From the NCBI GenBank assembly GCA_012032555.1, contig JAAUSR010000008.1:1-64000 (forward strand): 64,000 nucleotides of DNA, in the 5' to 3' direction. Position numbers and translations under genes: made by a program. The DNA is from Thioploca sp. Its GTDB lineage: Bacteria; Pseudomonadota; Gammaproteobacteria; Beggiatoales; Beggiatoaceae. This document shows positions 50,318 to 59,038 of the stretch, in pieces. Within the stretch, counting starts at the first letter, position 1. Every line of letters begins with the position of its first letter. The notes under the pieces are model-generated. The model ran no database searches, was not told where the DNA came from, and saw only the letters and a program-made list of their open reading frames with translations.

Positions 50318-50391
50318 AGTAACTAACTTAATGAAATACTAGTACTTTATGTATAAAGTAACTTAATTTTAATGTAATCGATGAGTTGATA

Positions 50392-50871
50392 TTAATGTAA
50401 TTGTCGGTCGGGTTCTTCGTAAACTAAATCTTCTACCCAAGTAAAAGTCGTTTCATAACCCGGCTGATTAAATAACACCATTAAAATAACCCATTTGAGT
50501 TGTGGTAACCCAAAATCATCATCGGTTTCTAATGCCATCGCCCGATCGATGATGAGTTCTCGACTAGTCGCATTGAGAATTTCGATAGATTCCAAGAACT
50601 GTAAAAATCCACGGCATTCTAAGTCAAGCTTTTCACATTCTTGTGGCAAATAAACTCGCGTGGAGTTCATGGCTTGACTGTGGGAACAAATCATGTCGGG
50701 TTGTTCCGCTAAGCCTTCTAGCCAAGTAAAAGCTTTGCTCACTTCAGTACTGGGAAAGCCGGCGTTAACGAGTTGCAATTGCAAAAACTCTTGGTCATCT
50801 ACTAAGGGTATCTCTTCATCCATATAATTTTCAAAGAGATATATCAAAATATCCAAAACATTTTCTTTCAC
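50392..50871 (-). CDS. smg: Smg family protein (DUF494)
   Basis: 159 residues, starting MKENVLDILIYLFENYMDEE, and acidic. The family is conserved between dprA and topA in gammaproteobacteria, exactly as here, but its biochemical function is not known. A later helical part carries ATSRELIIDRAMAL and WVILMVLFNQPG, both typical of DUF494. Confidence 0.92.
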   Translation of the reverse strand: MKENVLDILIYLFENYMDEEIPLVDDQEFLQLQLVNAGFPSTEVSKAFTWLEGLAEQPDMICSHSQAMNSTRVYLPQECEKLDLECRGFLQFLESIEILNATSRELIIDRAMALETDDDFGLPQLKWVILMVLFNQPGYETTFTWVEDLVYEEPDRQLH

Positions 50872-50882
50872 TCATTATCTCC

Positions 50883-52076
50883 TCAGCCAAGTCGTGTATA
50901 AAGACCACCAGCTTGTGTGGTTACCAAGCCGCGTAATTCAAGCATTAACAGCATGGACGAAATCGCTTCTGGCGTCAATCCACTTACCTCAACCAAATTA
51001 TCAATCGAAGTTGGACCGGCGGTTAAGTGATTCAATAAACAAACATAATCTGCTTCCAAATCATTTTGTACCACTAAATTGGTTGGGTTAGTTTTATCTA
51101 GCCGAGTCGTTGAGGTTGATCGGCTCAATTGCTTAATAGCCACTGGTTTAGGGGTTGAAATAGACCTATCGATCTCGGTTTGGATAGGTGTAGGGACATA
51201 AATTTTCAATTCTTCTAAAATATCGATTACCGTTTCTACCAATTTGGCACAACCTTCTTTGATTAATTGATGACAACCTTTTACCAAGGGATTATGAATC
51301 GATCCCGGAATCGCAAATACCTCTCGATTTTGCTCAACAGCATGTCGTGCGGCGTAAAGTGCCCCACTATTTTCCGGGGCTTCTATCACCAGTGTTCCTA
51401 AACTTAAGCCACTCACAATCCGACTCCGACGTGGAAAATGGCCCTTTCTTACTGAGGTACCCGGAAAAAATTCGGAAACTAATGCCCCACTAGCCGCAAT
51501 TCTATGAGCGAGATCGCGATGTTGTGCCGGATAAACACGATCGAGCCCCGTTCCGGCTACCGCAATAGTCTTACCATTACCGGCTAAAGCACCACAATGA
51601 CTAGCCGCATCAATTCCTAATGCCATGCCACTTGTAATAGTAAATCCTTGTAAAGATAAATACTCGGCAAATTCTCGTGCATTCTTCTCTCCCTCCCGGC
51701 TGGGATGACGTGTGCCCACTATGGCTAATTGTTTACTAGATAATAGCGTATAATCTCCATGAATAAATAATAACGGGGGAGGATCACTAATTTGTTGTAA
51801 ATAATGTGGGTAATCCGGATGATGTAATGTCAGTAAATAGTTTCCCGCTTGAGCTAACCATTGCATATCTTGGTCAACAGCCTGCCAGTCAGGGTTTTGC
51901 AGGTAATGAATTAAATCCGCTTTTAACCCTAATTTTTGCCATTCGGCTCGTCCGGCTTCCAAGAGTGCACGTGGATTACCAAAATAATTCAGGAAGCGGA
52001 GAAAATGGACTGGTCCAATCCCCGGGGCGTGTGCTAAAGCTAACCAATATTCTTCTTCCTGAGTTCTTAAGTTCAA
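50883..52076 (-). CDS. dprA: DNA processing protein DprA
   Basis: 397 residues. The Rossmann-like DprA fold has the signatures LAIVGTRHPSREG, TITSGMALGIDAASH, VSEFFPGT and HFPRRSRIVSGLS. DprA loads RecA on incoming single-stranded DNA in natural transformation. The C-terminal winged helix has LVEVSGLTPEAISSMLLMLELRGLV. A linker of about 50 residues rich in S/T and K separates the domains. It overlaps the upstream gene by four bases. Confidence 0.95.
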   Translation of the reverse strand: MNLRTQEEEYWLALAHAPGIGPVHFLRFLNYFGNPRALLEAGRAEWQKLGLKADLIHYLQNPDWQAVDQDMQWLAQAGNYLLTLHHPDYPHYLQQISDPPPLLFIHGDYTLLSSKQLAIVGTRHPSREGEKNAREFAEYLSLQGFTITSGMALGIDAASHCGALAGNGKTIAVAGTGLDRVYPAQHRDLAHRIAASGALVSEFFPGTSVRKGHFPRRSRIVSGLSLGTLVIEAPENSGALYAARHAVEQNREVFAIPGSIHNPLVKGCHQLIKEGCAKLVETVIDILEELKIYVPTPIQTEIDRSISTPKPVAIKQLSRSTSTTRLDKTNPTNLVVQNDLEADYVCLLNHLTAGPTSIDNLVEVSGLTPEAISSMLLMLELRGLVTTQAGGLYTRLG

Positions 52077-52954
52077 GGGATAGTCACTTCATCAAATAAG
52101 CTAATGGGTAAAGAAGAAGTCATCACTAATGCGTAACTAACCGTGTCAAAGACACGAAATACTAACAGACTACCAATTTTTTGCTGAGGTAAAGTGACAT
52201 TGTCTTCATAATCTTCTTGACGAGTAATTGTTATTTTCGGACCACTTTTAATCACCGCTAAGAGATGACCTCTTTCAATGCTATCATTGAATCCTTTATT
52301 AATAACAACAACTTGGTATTTACCGATAAGTGAAGTGCCATCAGTAACCGCAATAATATAAGCATCTGTCAACTGTTGAGGCGAATGCGGATGAAAATCT
52401 TCTACAAAACCACGTTCTTGTAAGGGCAGTAATAAATCGCCTTTTCGGATTTCCTGGCGTGCTGAAGTAATCATCAAGGTAGCGGGATCACCTTGATTTT
52501 TAAGGGTTGCTTCTCCTAAATAAACTGCCGCTTGTGCCAAAATTTCTTCAGTTTTGTCTGTTTGCGGACCATGATAAATTTGTCCTGGACGTACAATGAT
52601 ATAAGGGTTACCAATCGGATCTTGATTATCCAGACCACTCACATAAATTTGGTCACCAACGGTTGAAAGTAAAGACCCATCTGAATTTTCAATGATATAA
52701 CCACTATTATTAATCTCATCCGTTGTTAATAACTGCGGATGAGTCAAAAAGTGTTGAATGGTTTCTATGGGAATAGTCGGAACACGCTTTTCCCTTCCCA
52801 AGCTGCGTAATTGTGGTGATAATTTCACTGTGCGCCGATTATCTTGAACCGGGGATTCCGGGTCGGGTTTCTCTTCATCTGCCTGAGCAAAAACGAGATT
52901 CTGAAACAGGCAAAAATATATCAACTCGACCAATAATAGAAATATTCTTTTCAT
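52073..52954 (-). CDS. Exported LysM-family-like protein upstream of dprA, LysM motif not visible
   Basis: 293 residues with a signal peptide (LVELIYFCLFQNLVFAQA). Position directly upstream of dprA is that of the gammaproteobacterial LysM-domain gene of the dprA-smg-topA cluster, and the body resembles it (VGDQIYVSGL, YIIVRPGQIYHGP, EILAQAAVYLGEA, VINKGFNDSIERGHLLAV). The LysM motif usually found near the N-terminus was not recognised here. The function of the family is unclear, probably envelope-associated. It overlaps dprA by four bases. Confidence 0.7.
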   Translation of the reverse strand: MKRIFLLLVELIYFCLFQNLVFAQADEEKPDPESPVQDNRRTVKLSPQLRSLGREKRVPTIPIETIQHFLTHPQLLTTDEINNSGYIIENSDGSLLSTVGDQIYVSGLDNQDPIGNPYIIVRPGQIYHGPQTDKTEEILAQAAVYLGEATLKNQGDPATLMITSARQEIRKGDLLLPLQERGFVEDFHPHSPQQLTDAYIIAVTDGTSLIGKYQVVVINKGFNDSIERGHLLAVIKSGPKITITRQEDYEDNVTLPQQKIGSLLVFRVFDTVSYALVMTSSLPISLFDEVTIP

Positions 52955-53113
52955 GGTGATGGAAGGTTACTGGTTAAAAATTAAAGATTTTTAATAAAAT
53001 ATTTTAACTTCTATGCCGTTAAATTTTTTAATAATGCAACTCAATAATTATAATTAATTGAATTGGAAAGTCGACTGACTAGAATCATTATCACGGGAAC
53101 GCTTTCTAAATAA

Positions 53114-54352
53114 TTATATTCTAGATTGTTTGCGAAGTTTTTCAAAAGACTTAATCATACTCACCCGCATTCGCTCGAAGGCTTGAGCAAGTTGCCCAAT
53201 TTCACCTTTATCATTGATCTCCACTCGATTTTCGATCAATTCACCTTTACTAATAGCTTCCGCAATACGGGTTAACTGTTCAATGGGACGAGTAATTTTA
53301 GTGCTCAAAATAATAGCAAACAAAATAGCTATAACTATAGCAATGGTCAAAATAATGTTAAATGCCAAGTGAAATTTAGCCATTCCTTTAAAAATTTCAT
53401 GAGTATCATGTAATATTAATAATGTCCATTGTTGTGAAGATCCAGGTACAATAATTCGCTGGTAAGAAAGTGCTATGGTACTGGTACTTAGGGTACCGCT
53501 TCGATGAAATATTTGTGGAGCAATTTGTGGATAATCTTTTTCAAAAGTAACCCCCGTTCTTAAGTCGTTAGGACCACCCCAACCCTTTTTAGGATTCGGA
53601 TGATGAAGAAAAAAACCTTCTTGATCAATTAGAAAAGCATCCCCTAATGCTTGCAGAAACTGATTGGCATCGACATTAACCATAACAACACCAGCTCGTT
53701 GATTATTAGGATAATAAACATTAACGGCATAACGAATCACCGGGTTATAAGGAATTTCTATTTGCCCTTGTTTGCGATTGAGATCCAATTTAGAAACAAA
53801 AATTTGTTTACTCGATAAACGCATGGCTTCTTTGAAATCATCTTGATCAGCGTTATTTTGTAATAAATCTTTTTCGATGATCCAACTTTTGAATTGATCA
53901 GCATCCACTCGCGCTATTTCCTGGCCAATTTCATCTAGATAACGGACTTGGTAATAAATTCGACGATAACGAGAAAAGGCTAGAAATTCTTGTTCCAATG
54001 CTTTTTGTTTTTGTTCTAAAATGTTATGCACCGCTTGTACAGTAGCTTCTACGGAATTTGCTGGTATGGATTCGGAACGAGAATCTGACATCAGAACCAT
54101 ATGCAAATTTAAATATTCTCGCAGCGGTGCTGATTGGCTTAAGAATAATAAATCTCCTTTAACTATCGATAAAAATGACCGAATTATATTCTCTAGTATT
54201 TTAACTTGTTCGGTTTGTTTAGCTAAAGTTTGAGTTTGCAAAGTTTGGCTAGCAACTTGTATCGCATAGATACCAATAATTAAGGTTGGAATTAACGTCA
54301 TAATAATAAAAGCGATACTTAATTTAATCCTTAACCGATGGTAAATTTTCAT
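53114..54352 (-). CDS. Membrane sensor protein with Cache-like and HAMP domains, no output domain
   Basis: 412 residues from the ATG at 54352 (AAGGCGATTTGAC upstream). An N-terminal membrane segment (about 12-32), a periplasmic domain of about 270 residues with dCache-type features (YYQVRYLDEIGQEIARVD, AVNVYYPNNQRAGVVMVNVD), a second membrane segment (about 325-348) and a HAMP domain (350-395, TKITRPIEQLTRIAEAISKGELIENR). It ends after HAMP with a short coiled coil; no kinase, GGDEF, EAL or methyl-accepting region follows. The neighbouring genes are not sensors, so the output partner is unknown. It may act through HAMP alone or pair with an unlinked kinase. Confidence 0.8.
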   Translation of the reverse strand: MKIYHRLRIKLSIAFIIMTLIPTLIIGIYAIQVASQTLQTQTLAKQTEQVKILENIIRSFLSIVKGDLLFLSQSAPLREYLNLHMVLMSDSRSESIPANSVEATVQAVHNILEQKQKALEQEFLAFSRYRRIYYQVRYLDEIGQEIARVDADQFKSWIIEKDLLQNNADQDDFKEAMRLSSKQIFVSKLDLNRKQGQIEIPYNPVIRYAVNVYYPNNQRAGVVMVNVDANQFLQALGDAFLIDQEGFFLHHPNPKKGWGGPNDLRTGVTFEKDYPQIAPQIFHRSGTLSTSTIALSYQRIIVPGSSQQWTLLILHDTHEIFKGMAKFHLAFNIILTIAIVIAILFAIILSTKITRPIEQLTRIAEAISKGELIENRVEINDKGEIGQLAQAFERMRVSMIKSFEKLRKQSRI

Positions 54353-54645
54353 GTCAAATCGCCTTTTCAATATCAATAAAATTGTCCATGTTATTACCTA
54401 TTCAGAGAAAAGTACTTCTATTCGTTAACGATTTTTGATTCATCTCATTTTGGTAATTATTTTAAGGTAGGTAGCAACAGAAGCACCGGTTGTTTTACTA
54501 TTTATCTGGTTACTTTAACTCATGATTGAATCATAACAGATACCTCTGCTTACCACCTATCAATTTTGAAATAGGAGCCGCCATCATCCTGTTGAGCTAA
54601 GAAAGTAGGTTGAACATTACTCTGCATATTCGACCAACATTATTG

Positions 54646-56856
54646 CTAAGTTGTTAATTTTCTATAAATATCTGCTATTTTTAAAGGTAATTGCTGTACT
54701 TTATCCATCACAATATAATTTACTGTGCCATACAGGCGGGGTAAGTAAATTCTTGCTTCGGTATCAATGGTGATACAAAATGGGTGAATCCTCTCACGTT
54801 TGGCTTCAAGCAAAGCTTGGCGGGTATCTTCTATGCCATAAGTCCCACGGTAATTATCACCTTCATCATCGGGTTTACCATCGGATAGCGTGATGAGGAG
54901 TTTAATTTTGGCCTCGATTGGCTTAAATAACTGGGTAAGATGGCGGATCGTGACACCCATACGGGTATATTGTTGTGGTGCAATGCCGCTAATCCGTTGA
55001 CGTACTATCGTATTGTAAGCTTCATTAAACCGTTTGATTGGGTAAATTTCACAATGCTGGCGCGTTTTGCCAGAAAAGCCGTAAATTGCATAACGATCAC
55101 CCAGGGTTTCTAGCACTTCACACAATAAAATGAGACTTTCACGTTCAGCTTGGTTAATCCAACCTTTAGTTGAGCCACTCATGTCAACCATAAACATTAC
55201 TGCAACATCGCGGGTTATTCGCTGCAATTGAGTGAAAATTTGTTCATCCATTTCTAAGCCAGCACGAGTATCTGCATAAGCAGTTATAAGCGCATCTAAA
55301 TCAATATCTTCACCAGAAGGCTGTTTTTTAAGAAGTTTGTCTCCTCCACGTAACATAGCAAAAATACGGCGTAAGGATTTCAGTAAACCACGATAACGTT
55401 GAAGCGTAGCCGTGACAAATTCCTCTGCTTGAAGTGGTACTTCAACTTCTCGTAACACACACCAATGGTTATAATATTTTTGTCGCTGGTAATCCCATTC
55501 CGGATAAATAAAAGTTTTTTCGGTAGTATTTATCTGATTTTCGGGGAAATAAGCATTGATTGGGTTAGTTCCGATTGCTTCACTGGTTTCGTTACCCGGT
55601 ATGAGTAAGTAATCTTCAGGAATTTCGCCATGATCTTGAATAATTGAGGAAACAACTTGTTTTAGTTCTAAGGTAATTCGTTGTTCATCCAGGGTAAAAT
55701 GATTAATAGATTGAGCAGTAGCGGCAGATTGGGTTATCGCTGAAAAAAGGAGTAAATTGGTGGCTGGTTCTTTCGATAGCGAGTGATTAGCAGCAGTTGT
55801 TGTTGGCCATGAATTAGATATTTTCTCCCGATGGTCTGGTGTTGAATCTAAGGTTGGTTGAGAAATTAAGTCTGTTAGTGAATCTGAAGGTTGATTCAAT
55901 TGAGTTAAAGCATTTTGCAAAGCTTGCTTATCTCGTGCTCGTCGTGATGCAAGGGTTGGCTCAGTGGATTCTGGTAGCAATATACCTTGATAACAAACCG
56001 GTGCTGGAACTGATCTAGGATAAACGATGGTTAATAATTGATAACTATCTTCCACAGACGCTGTTGGCTGAGCCAGTTGTTGAGCAATTTCTTCCCAACC
56101 GAAAGGAATACGCTGTTCACCAAATAAGGTTAGTAAATGTTGCATATCCCGATAACAACCGGGTAATTCTCTGGCAATACAAGCATCTAGGCGCAGCCGT
56201 TCTAAGGTATGAAATAAGCGAAGCGCTTTATCACGATGATTAAATTGAGCGGTAATAGTTGATAAGCGGCGTCGCCAAGTCCCAAACCCAGTTTGGGCCC
56301 ACAAATGTACGAGCATAGCTTTATATAAGAAAAAATTATGGTGGCGTTCGACAAAACGATCTAGTGCCAATGGGAGAAATAAAGTTTCAGTATCCGTATA
56401 AGTAATTTCACTACCGGCTAATTTTAAGGGTCGACCGGCTAAACCAATCACGAATTTCTCGAGTATTCCCTGAATTTCAGCTAAAGGTAAACGGCGTTGT
56501 CGGCGTTGATAAGTTTGAGCATAAGTGGCTACCGCCTGTAAATGAGCAAGAGCCGATGTGAGATCTTGATGTTCATAAATTTCTAACGCTTCTGCTACCC
56601 ACTCCTCTAAAATATTAATTTCGAGTAAAGCTAAAGCTTGGGGGGCATATTGAACGAATTGATAAGCAACTTCACTGTTATCACGCACAAGAATTTTAAG
56701 CCAAGCTAAAACCCAGTCTTGTTGTTGACGACTACAACGTGCTAAAGCCTGTGCTGGTGTAACCAAGGTCCGAGGAGTAGATAAAACTAACCCAAGGAAA
56801 TCGTTAAAAATCTCTTGTAGTTGTTCGGCTGTGAAAGAATAATATTTACCATGCAT
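54646..56856 (-). CDS. NorD/CbbO-type VWA protein
   Basis: 736 residues. The N-terminal 300 residues are all-helical. A disordered Ser/Thr/Gln-rich linker runs from about 305 to 400, followed by an FIYPEWDYQRQKYYNHWC motif (449-466) typical of NorD/CbbO. The VWA domain has the metal-ion-dependent adhesion site DMSGST at 558-563 and TLSDGKPDDEG further on. NorD and CbbO act with MoxR-type AAA+ proteins (NorQ, CbbQ) as activators of nitric oxide reductase or RuBisCO. No such ATPase is within the window, so which enzyme it serves cannot be told. Confidence 0.85.
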   Translation of the reverse strand: MHGKYYSFTAEQLQEIFNDFLGLVLSTPRTLVTPAQALARCSRQQQDWVLAWLKILVRDNSEVAYQFVQYAPQALALLEINILEEWVAEALEIYEHQDLTSALAHLQAVATYAQTYQRRQRRLPLAEIQGILEKFVIGLAGRPLKLAGSEITYTDTETLFLPLALDRFVERHHNFFLYKAMLVHLWAQTGFGTWRRRLSTITAQFNHRDKALRLFHTLERLRLDACIARELPGCYRDMQHLLTLFGEQRIPFGWEEIAQQLAQPTASVEDSYQLLTIVYPRSVPAPVCYQGILLPESTEPTLASRRARDKQALQNALTQLNQPSDSLTDLISQPTLDSTPDHREKISNSWPTTTAANHSLSKEPATNLLLFSAITQSAATAQSINHFTLDEQRITLELKQVVSSIIQDHGEIPEDYLLIPGNETSEAIGTNPINAYFPENQINTTEKTFIYPEWDYQRQKYYNHWCVLREVEVPLQAEEFVTATLQRYRGLLKSLRRIFAMLRGGDKLLKKQPSGEDIDLDALITAYADTRAGLEMDEQIFTQLQRITRDVAVMFMVDMSGSTKGWINQAERESLILLCEVLETLGDRYAIYGFSGKTRQHCEIYPIKRFNEAYNTIVRQRISGIAPQQYTRMGVTIRHLTQLFKPIEAKIKLLITLSDGKPDDEGDNYRGTYGIEDTRQALLEAKRERIHPFCITIDTEARIYLPRLYGTVNYIVMDKVQQLPLKIADIYRKLTT

Positions 56857-56862
56857 AGGTTT

Positions 56863-56996
56863 AGTTATCAGTTATCAGTTGTTATAGTGATTTATACTCA
56901 ACTAGTTAGGAAATTACTCATTTTTAACTTATTTTACCTCTAATTTTAAGTTAAATAGGAGTTAGATTATTGAATATTAATAACTGATAACTGACC
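56863..56996. repeat. Inverted repeat element, family B, copy 2 (CAGTTATCAGT ends)
   Basis: Left end 'agttatcagttatcagttgt' (from about 56863) and right end 'taataactgataactgacc' (to 56996) are inverted copies around about 95 bp of A/T-rich sequence. It lies between the divergent VWA gene and the small hypothetical gene. Its termini match the element at 18150-18275. Confidence 0.5.
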
Positions 56997-57064
56997 TTGT
57001 AGAAAGTTATAATTGGTACCATACTCACTAATAGGGTTTATTAAATAAATTTAAGGGGGCGCTC

Positions 57065-57439
57065 ATGAGCACTTCTAGACTACAAGATGTACCCCGGATG
57101 AAATGGGGGGATTCAACAATTTCAGCACAGCGTTATAATCGCGTTCGACTGGGATTGCTGCGCTTTAAAAACCCCATGCGAATTGATACCGGATTGCGTG
57201 ATATTGATATCATCTTAGAAGATAAGGTATGGTATTGTGTTGATCGAAGTATGCACGATTTACCTATTTGTGCTTGGGATGGCTTCAAGCCAAGGCAAAC
57301 TTTACATGAGCCAATCTCGTGTCGGTTAAGTTTTTACCATGCCCATGCTGATAAAATATTGGAAAAAGTATTAACCGCCGTTGATCACTATTTAGAAGAA
57401 CAACTCGCTAAAATACGTCGTCCGCTTATAGCAAAATAA
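57065..57439 (+). CDS. Small hypothetical protein
   Basis: 124 residues. AAGGGGGCGCTC precedes the ATG. The sequence starts with a basic/hydrophobic MKWGDSTISAQRYNRVRLGLLRF and later has RDIDIILEDKVWYCVDRSMHDLPICAWDGF; two cysteines lie in the middle. No domain was recognised. Absence of a signal peptide or membrane segment suggests a cytoplasmic protein. It precedes ftsB by about 80 bp. Confidence 0.7.
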   Translation: MSTSRLQDVPRMKWGDSTISAQRYNRVRLGLLRFKNPMRIDTGLRDIDIILEDKVWYCVDRSMHDLPICAWDGFKPRQTLHEPISCRLSFYHAHADKILEKVLTAVDHYLEEQLAKIRRPLIAK

Positions 57440-57520
57440 TTATATAATAACTAACCGTGAAAATTGGGTTAAATCAGCATGAAATATTAACACTTTGGGT
57501 AGCGGTTAAGGAGATTTCTA

Positions 57521-57796
57521 ATGCTAAAAATCGGATTAGCAGTGAGTTTGTTGACGATGACTATTTATTTACAATATCAATTTTGGTTTGGTGAAGGTGG
57601 TTATCAAGAATACCAAACTTTACAACAAGCCATTAAGCAACAACAACAAGAAAATACCCTGCTAGAAACCAGCAATCAAGCATTGGCAGCGGAAGTAGTG
57701 GATCTAAAACAGAACTTAGCCGCAGTTGAAGAACAAGCACGGACAAAACTCGGTATGATTAAACGCGATGAGGTTTTTTATCAAATTGTCGAATAA
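57521..57796 (+). CDS. ftsB: Cell division protein FtsB
   Basis: 91 residues with one membrane segment at 3-23 and a coiled coil at about 30-70 (QQQQENTLLETSNQALAAEV), then EEQARTKLGMIKRDEVFYQI, the conserved FtsB C-terminal end. It forms a periplasmic coiled-coil complex with FtsL and FtsQ in the divisome. The gene overlaps ispD, as in many gammaproteobacteria. Confidence 0.92.
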   Translation: MLKIGLAVSLLTMTIYLQYQFWFGEGGYQEYQTLQQAIKQQQQENTLLETSNQALAAEVVDLKQNLAAVEEQARTKLGMIKRDEVFYQIVE

Positions 57797-58529
57797 TATC
57801 CCTCATTATTGGGCAATTGTCCCAGCAGCCGGTCAGGGTTCACGGATGGGTAATACCCGACCAAAGCAATACTTGCCTTTACACGGTAAGCCTATTTTGC
57901 AACATACGTTGGAACGACTGAATTTAACGCGTATTAAAAGAATTGTAGTCTGTATTGCTGAAAATGATTCTTACTGGAAAACCTTGACTTTACCTGAAAC
58001 GATCCTATCCGTTACCGGGGGTGTGGAACGTTGTCATTCGGTCCTAAATGGATTAAAAGCTTTACAACAACAAGCTCAACCACACGATTGGGTGTTAGTC
58101 CATGATGCAGCAAGACCTTGTGTGCGTCCCGCTGATATTGATAAATTAATGACCCAACTGGCAAATCATCCGGTGGGTGGACTCTTGGCTATACCCGTGC
58201 GTGATACCATGAAACGAGTCTCAGTGTTACCACCCAATCCGTTGCCAAACCCTTGTTGGGAAGAACGGGGAGTCGAAGTGGTCGAAACCGTTAGCCGCGA
58301 AAATTTATGGCATGCGCTGACACCACAAATGTTTCGTTTAGAAGCCTTGACTCTCGCTTTACAAAACGTATTAAATCAGCAGGAAACCGTAACAGATGAA
58401 GCGCAAGCCATGGAAAAATTAGGATATCGTCCCATGTTAGTTGAAGGACATGCGGATAATATTAAAGTAACGCTTCCTCATGATTTAAATTTGGCAGAGT
58501 TATATCTACAACAACAAGAATTTTCTTAA
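57768..58529 (+). CDS. ispD: 2-C-methyl-D-erythritol 4-phosphate cytidylyltransferase IspD
   Basis: 253 residues. The CTP-binding loop AIVPAAGQGSRMGNTRPKQYLPLHG is at 16-40, and the conserved VLVHDAARPCV and ALTPQMFRLEAL follow. It adds CMP to MEP in the non-mevalonate isoprenoid pathway. A short N-terminal extension (MRFFIKLSNNIPHYW) precedes the usual start because of the ftsB overlap; an alternative start is not obvious. It is followed by ispF after 11 bp. Confidence 0.95.
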   Translation: MRFFIKLSNNIPHYWAIVPAAGQGSRMGNTRPKQYLPLHGKPILQHTLERLNLTRIKRIVVCIAENDSYWKTLTLPETILSVTGGVERCHSVLNGLKALQQQAQPHDWVLVHDAARPCVRPADIDKLMTQLANHPVGGLLAIPVRDTMKRVSVLPPNPLPNPCWEERGVEVVETVSRENLWHALTPQMFRLEALTLALQNVLNQQETVTDEAQAMEKLGYRPMLVEGHADNIKVTLPHDLNLAELYLQQQEFS

Positions 58530-58540
58530 TTTTTGCATTT

Positions 58541-59023
58541 ATGCAAGTTAAAACGGGCTTAGGACAAGATAGTCACCGGTTTGATTTTGAAAATAACCAT
58601 AAGCCACTTATTTTAGGTGGGGTTTTATTTGAAGGCGAACCGCCTTTACAAGGGAATAGTGACGCAGATGTCGTTTTACATGCTTTGTGTAATGCCATTG
58701 CGGGGGTTACCGGCGTTAATATTCTTGGTACCATTAGCGATAATTTATGCTTACAACAAGGTGTTACCGACAGCAGGGTTTATGTGCAAACAGCACTTCA
58801 CCATTTACAAGCGTGGCGTATTTGCCATGTTTCCTGCAGTATTGAAGGTAAGAGACCGAAAATAACGCCTAAAATTCCAGCGATGAAACACAGTTTAGCG
58901 CAATTATTGGGATTAGCCGTCGAAGATATTGGCATCACGGCTACCAGTGGTGAAGGTTTAACCGCATTTGGACGAGGCGAAGGTATACAAGTTCTTTGCA
59001 TGGTTACGGCGATAAATCATTAA
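58541..59023 (+). CDS. ispF: 2-C-methyl-D-erythritol 2,4-cyclodiphosphate synthase IspF, divergent type
   Basis: 160 residues. Zinc and substrate residues are visible in DSHRFDF (DxH ligand pair), NSDADVVLHALCNAI and GEGLTAFGRGEG. The sequence GLGQDSHRF departs from the GFDVHRFG form usual in gammaproteobacterial IspF. It is closer to the form I recall from Chlamydia-like IspF (GIGQDSHRF, DSD.DVVFHAICNAI), with LGTISDNLC. The protein should still make MEcPP from CDP-MEP phosphate. Operon with ispD. Foreign origin or an old variant is possible; a phylogeny is required. Confidence 0.9.
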   Translation: MQVKTGLGQDSHRFDFENNHKPLILGGVLFEGEPPLQGNSDADVVLHALCNAIAGVTGVNILGTISDNLCLQQGVTDSRVYVQTALHHLQAWRICHVSCSIEGKRPKITPKIPAMKHSLAQLLGLAVEDIGITATSGEGLTAFGRGEGIQVLCMVTAINH

Positions 59024-59038
59024 GTAGGAGAATAATCC

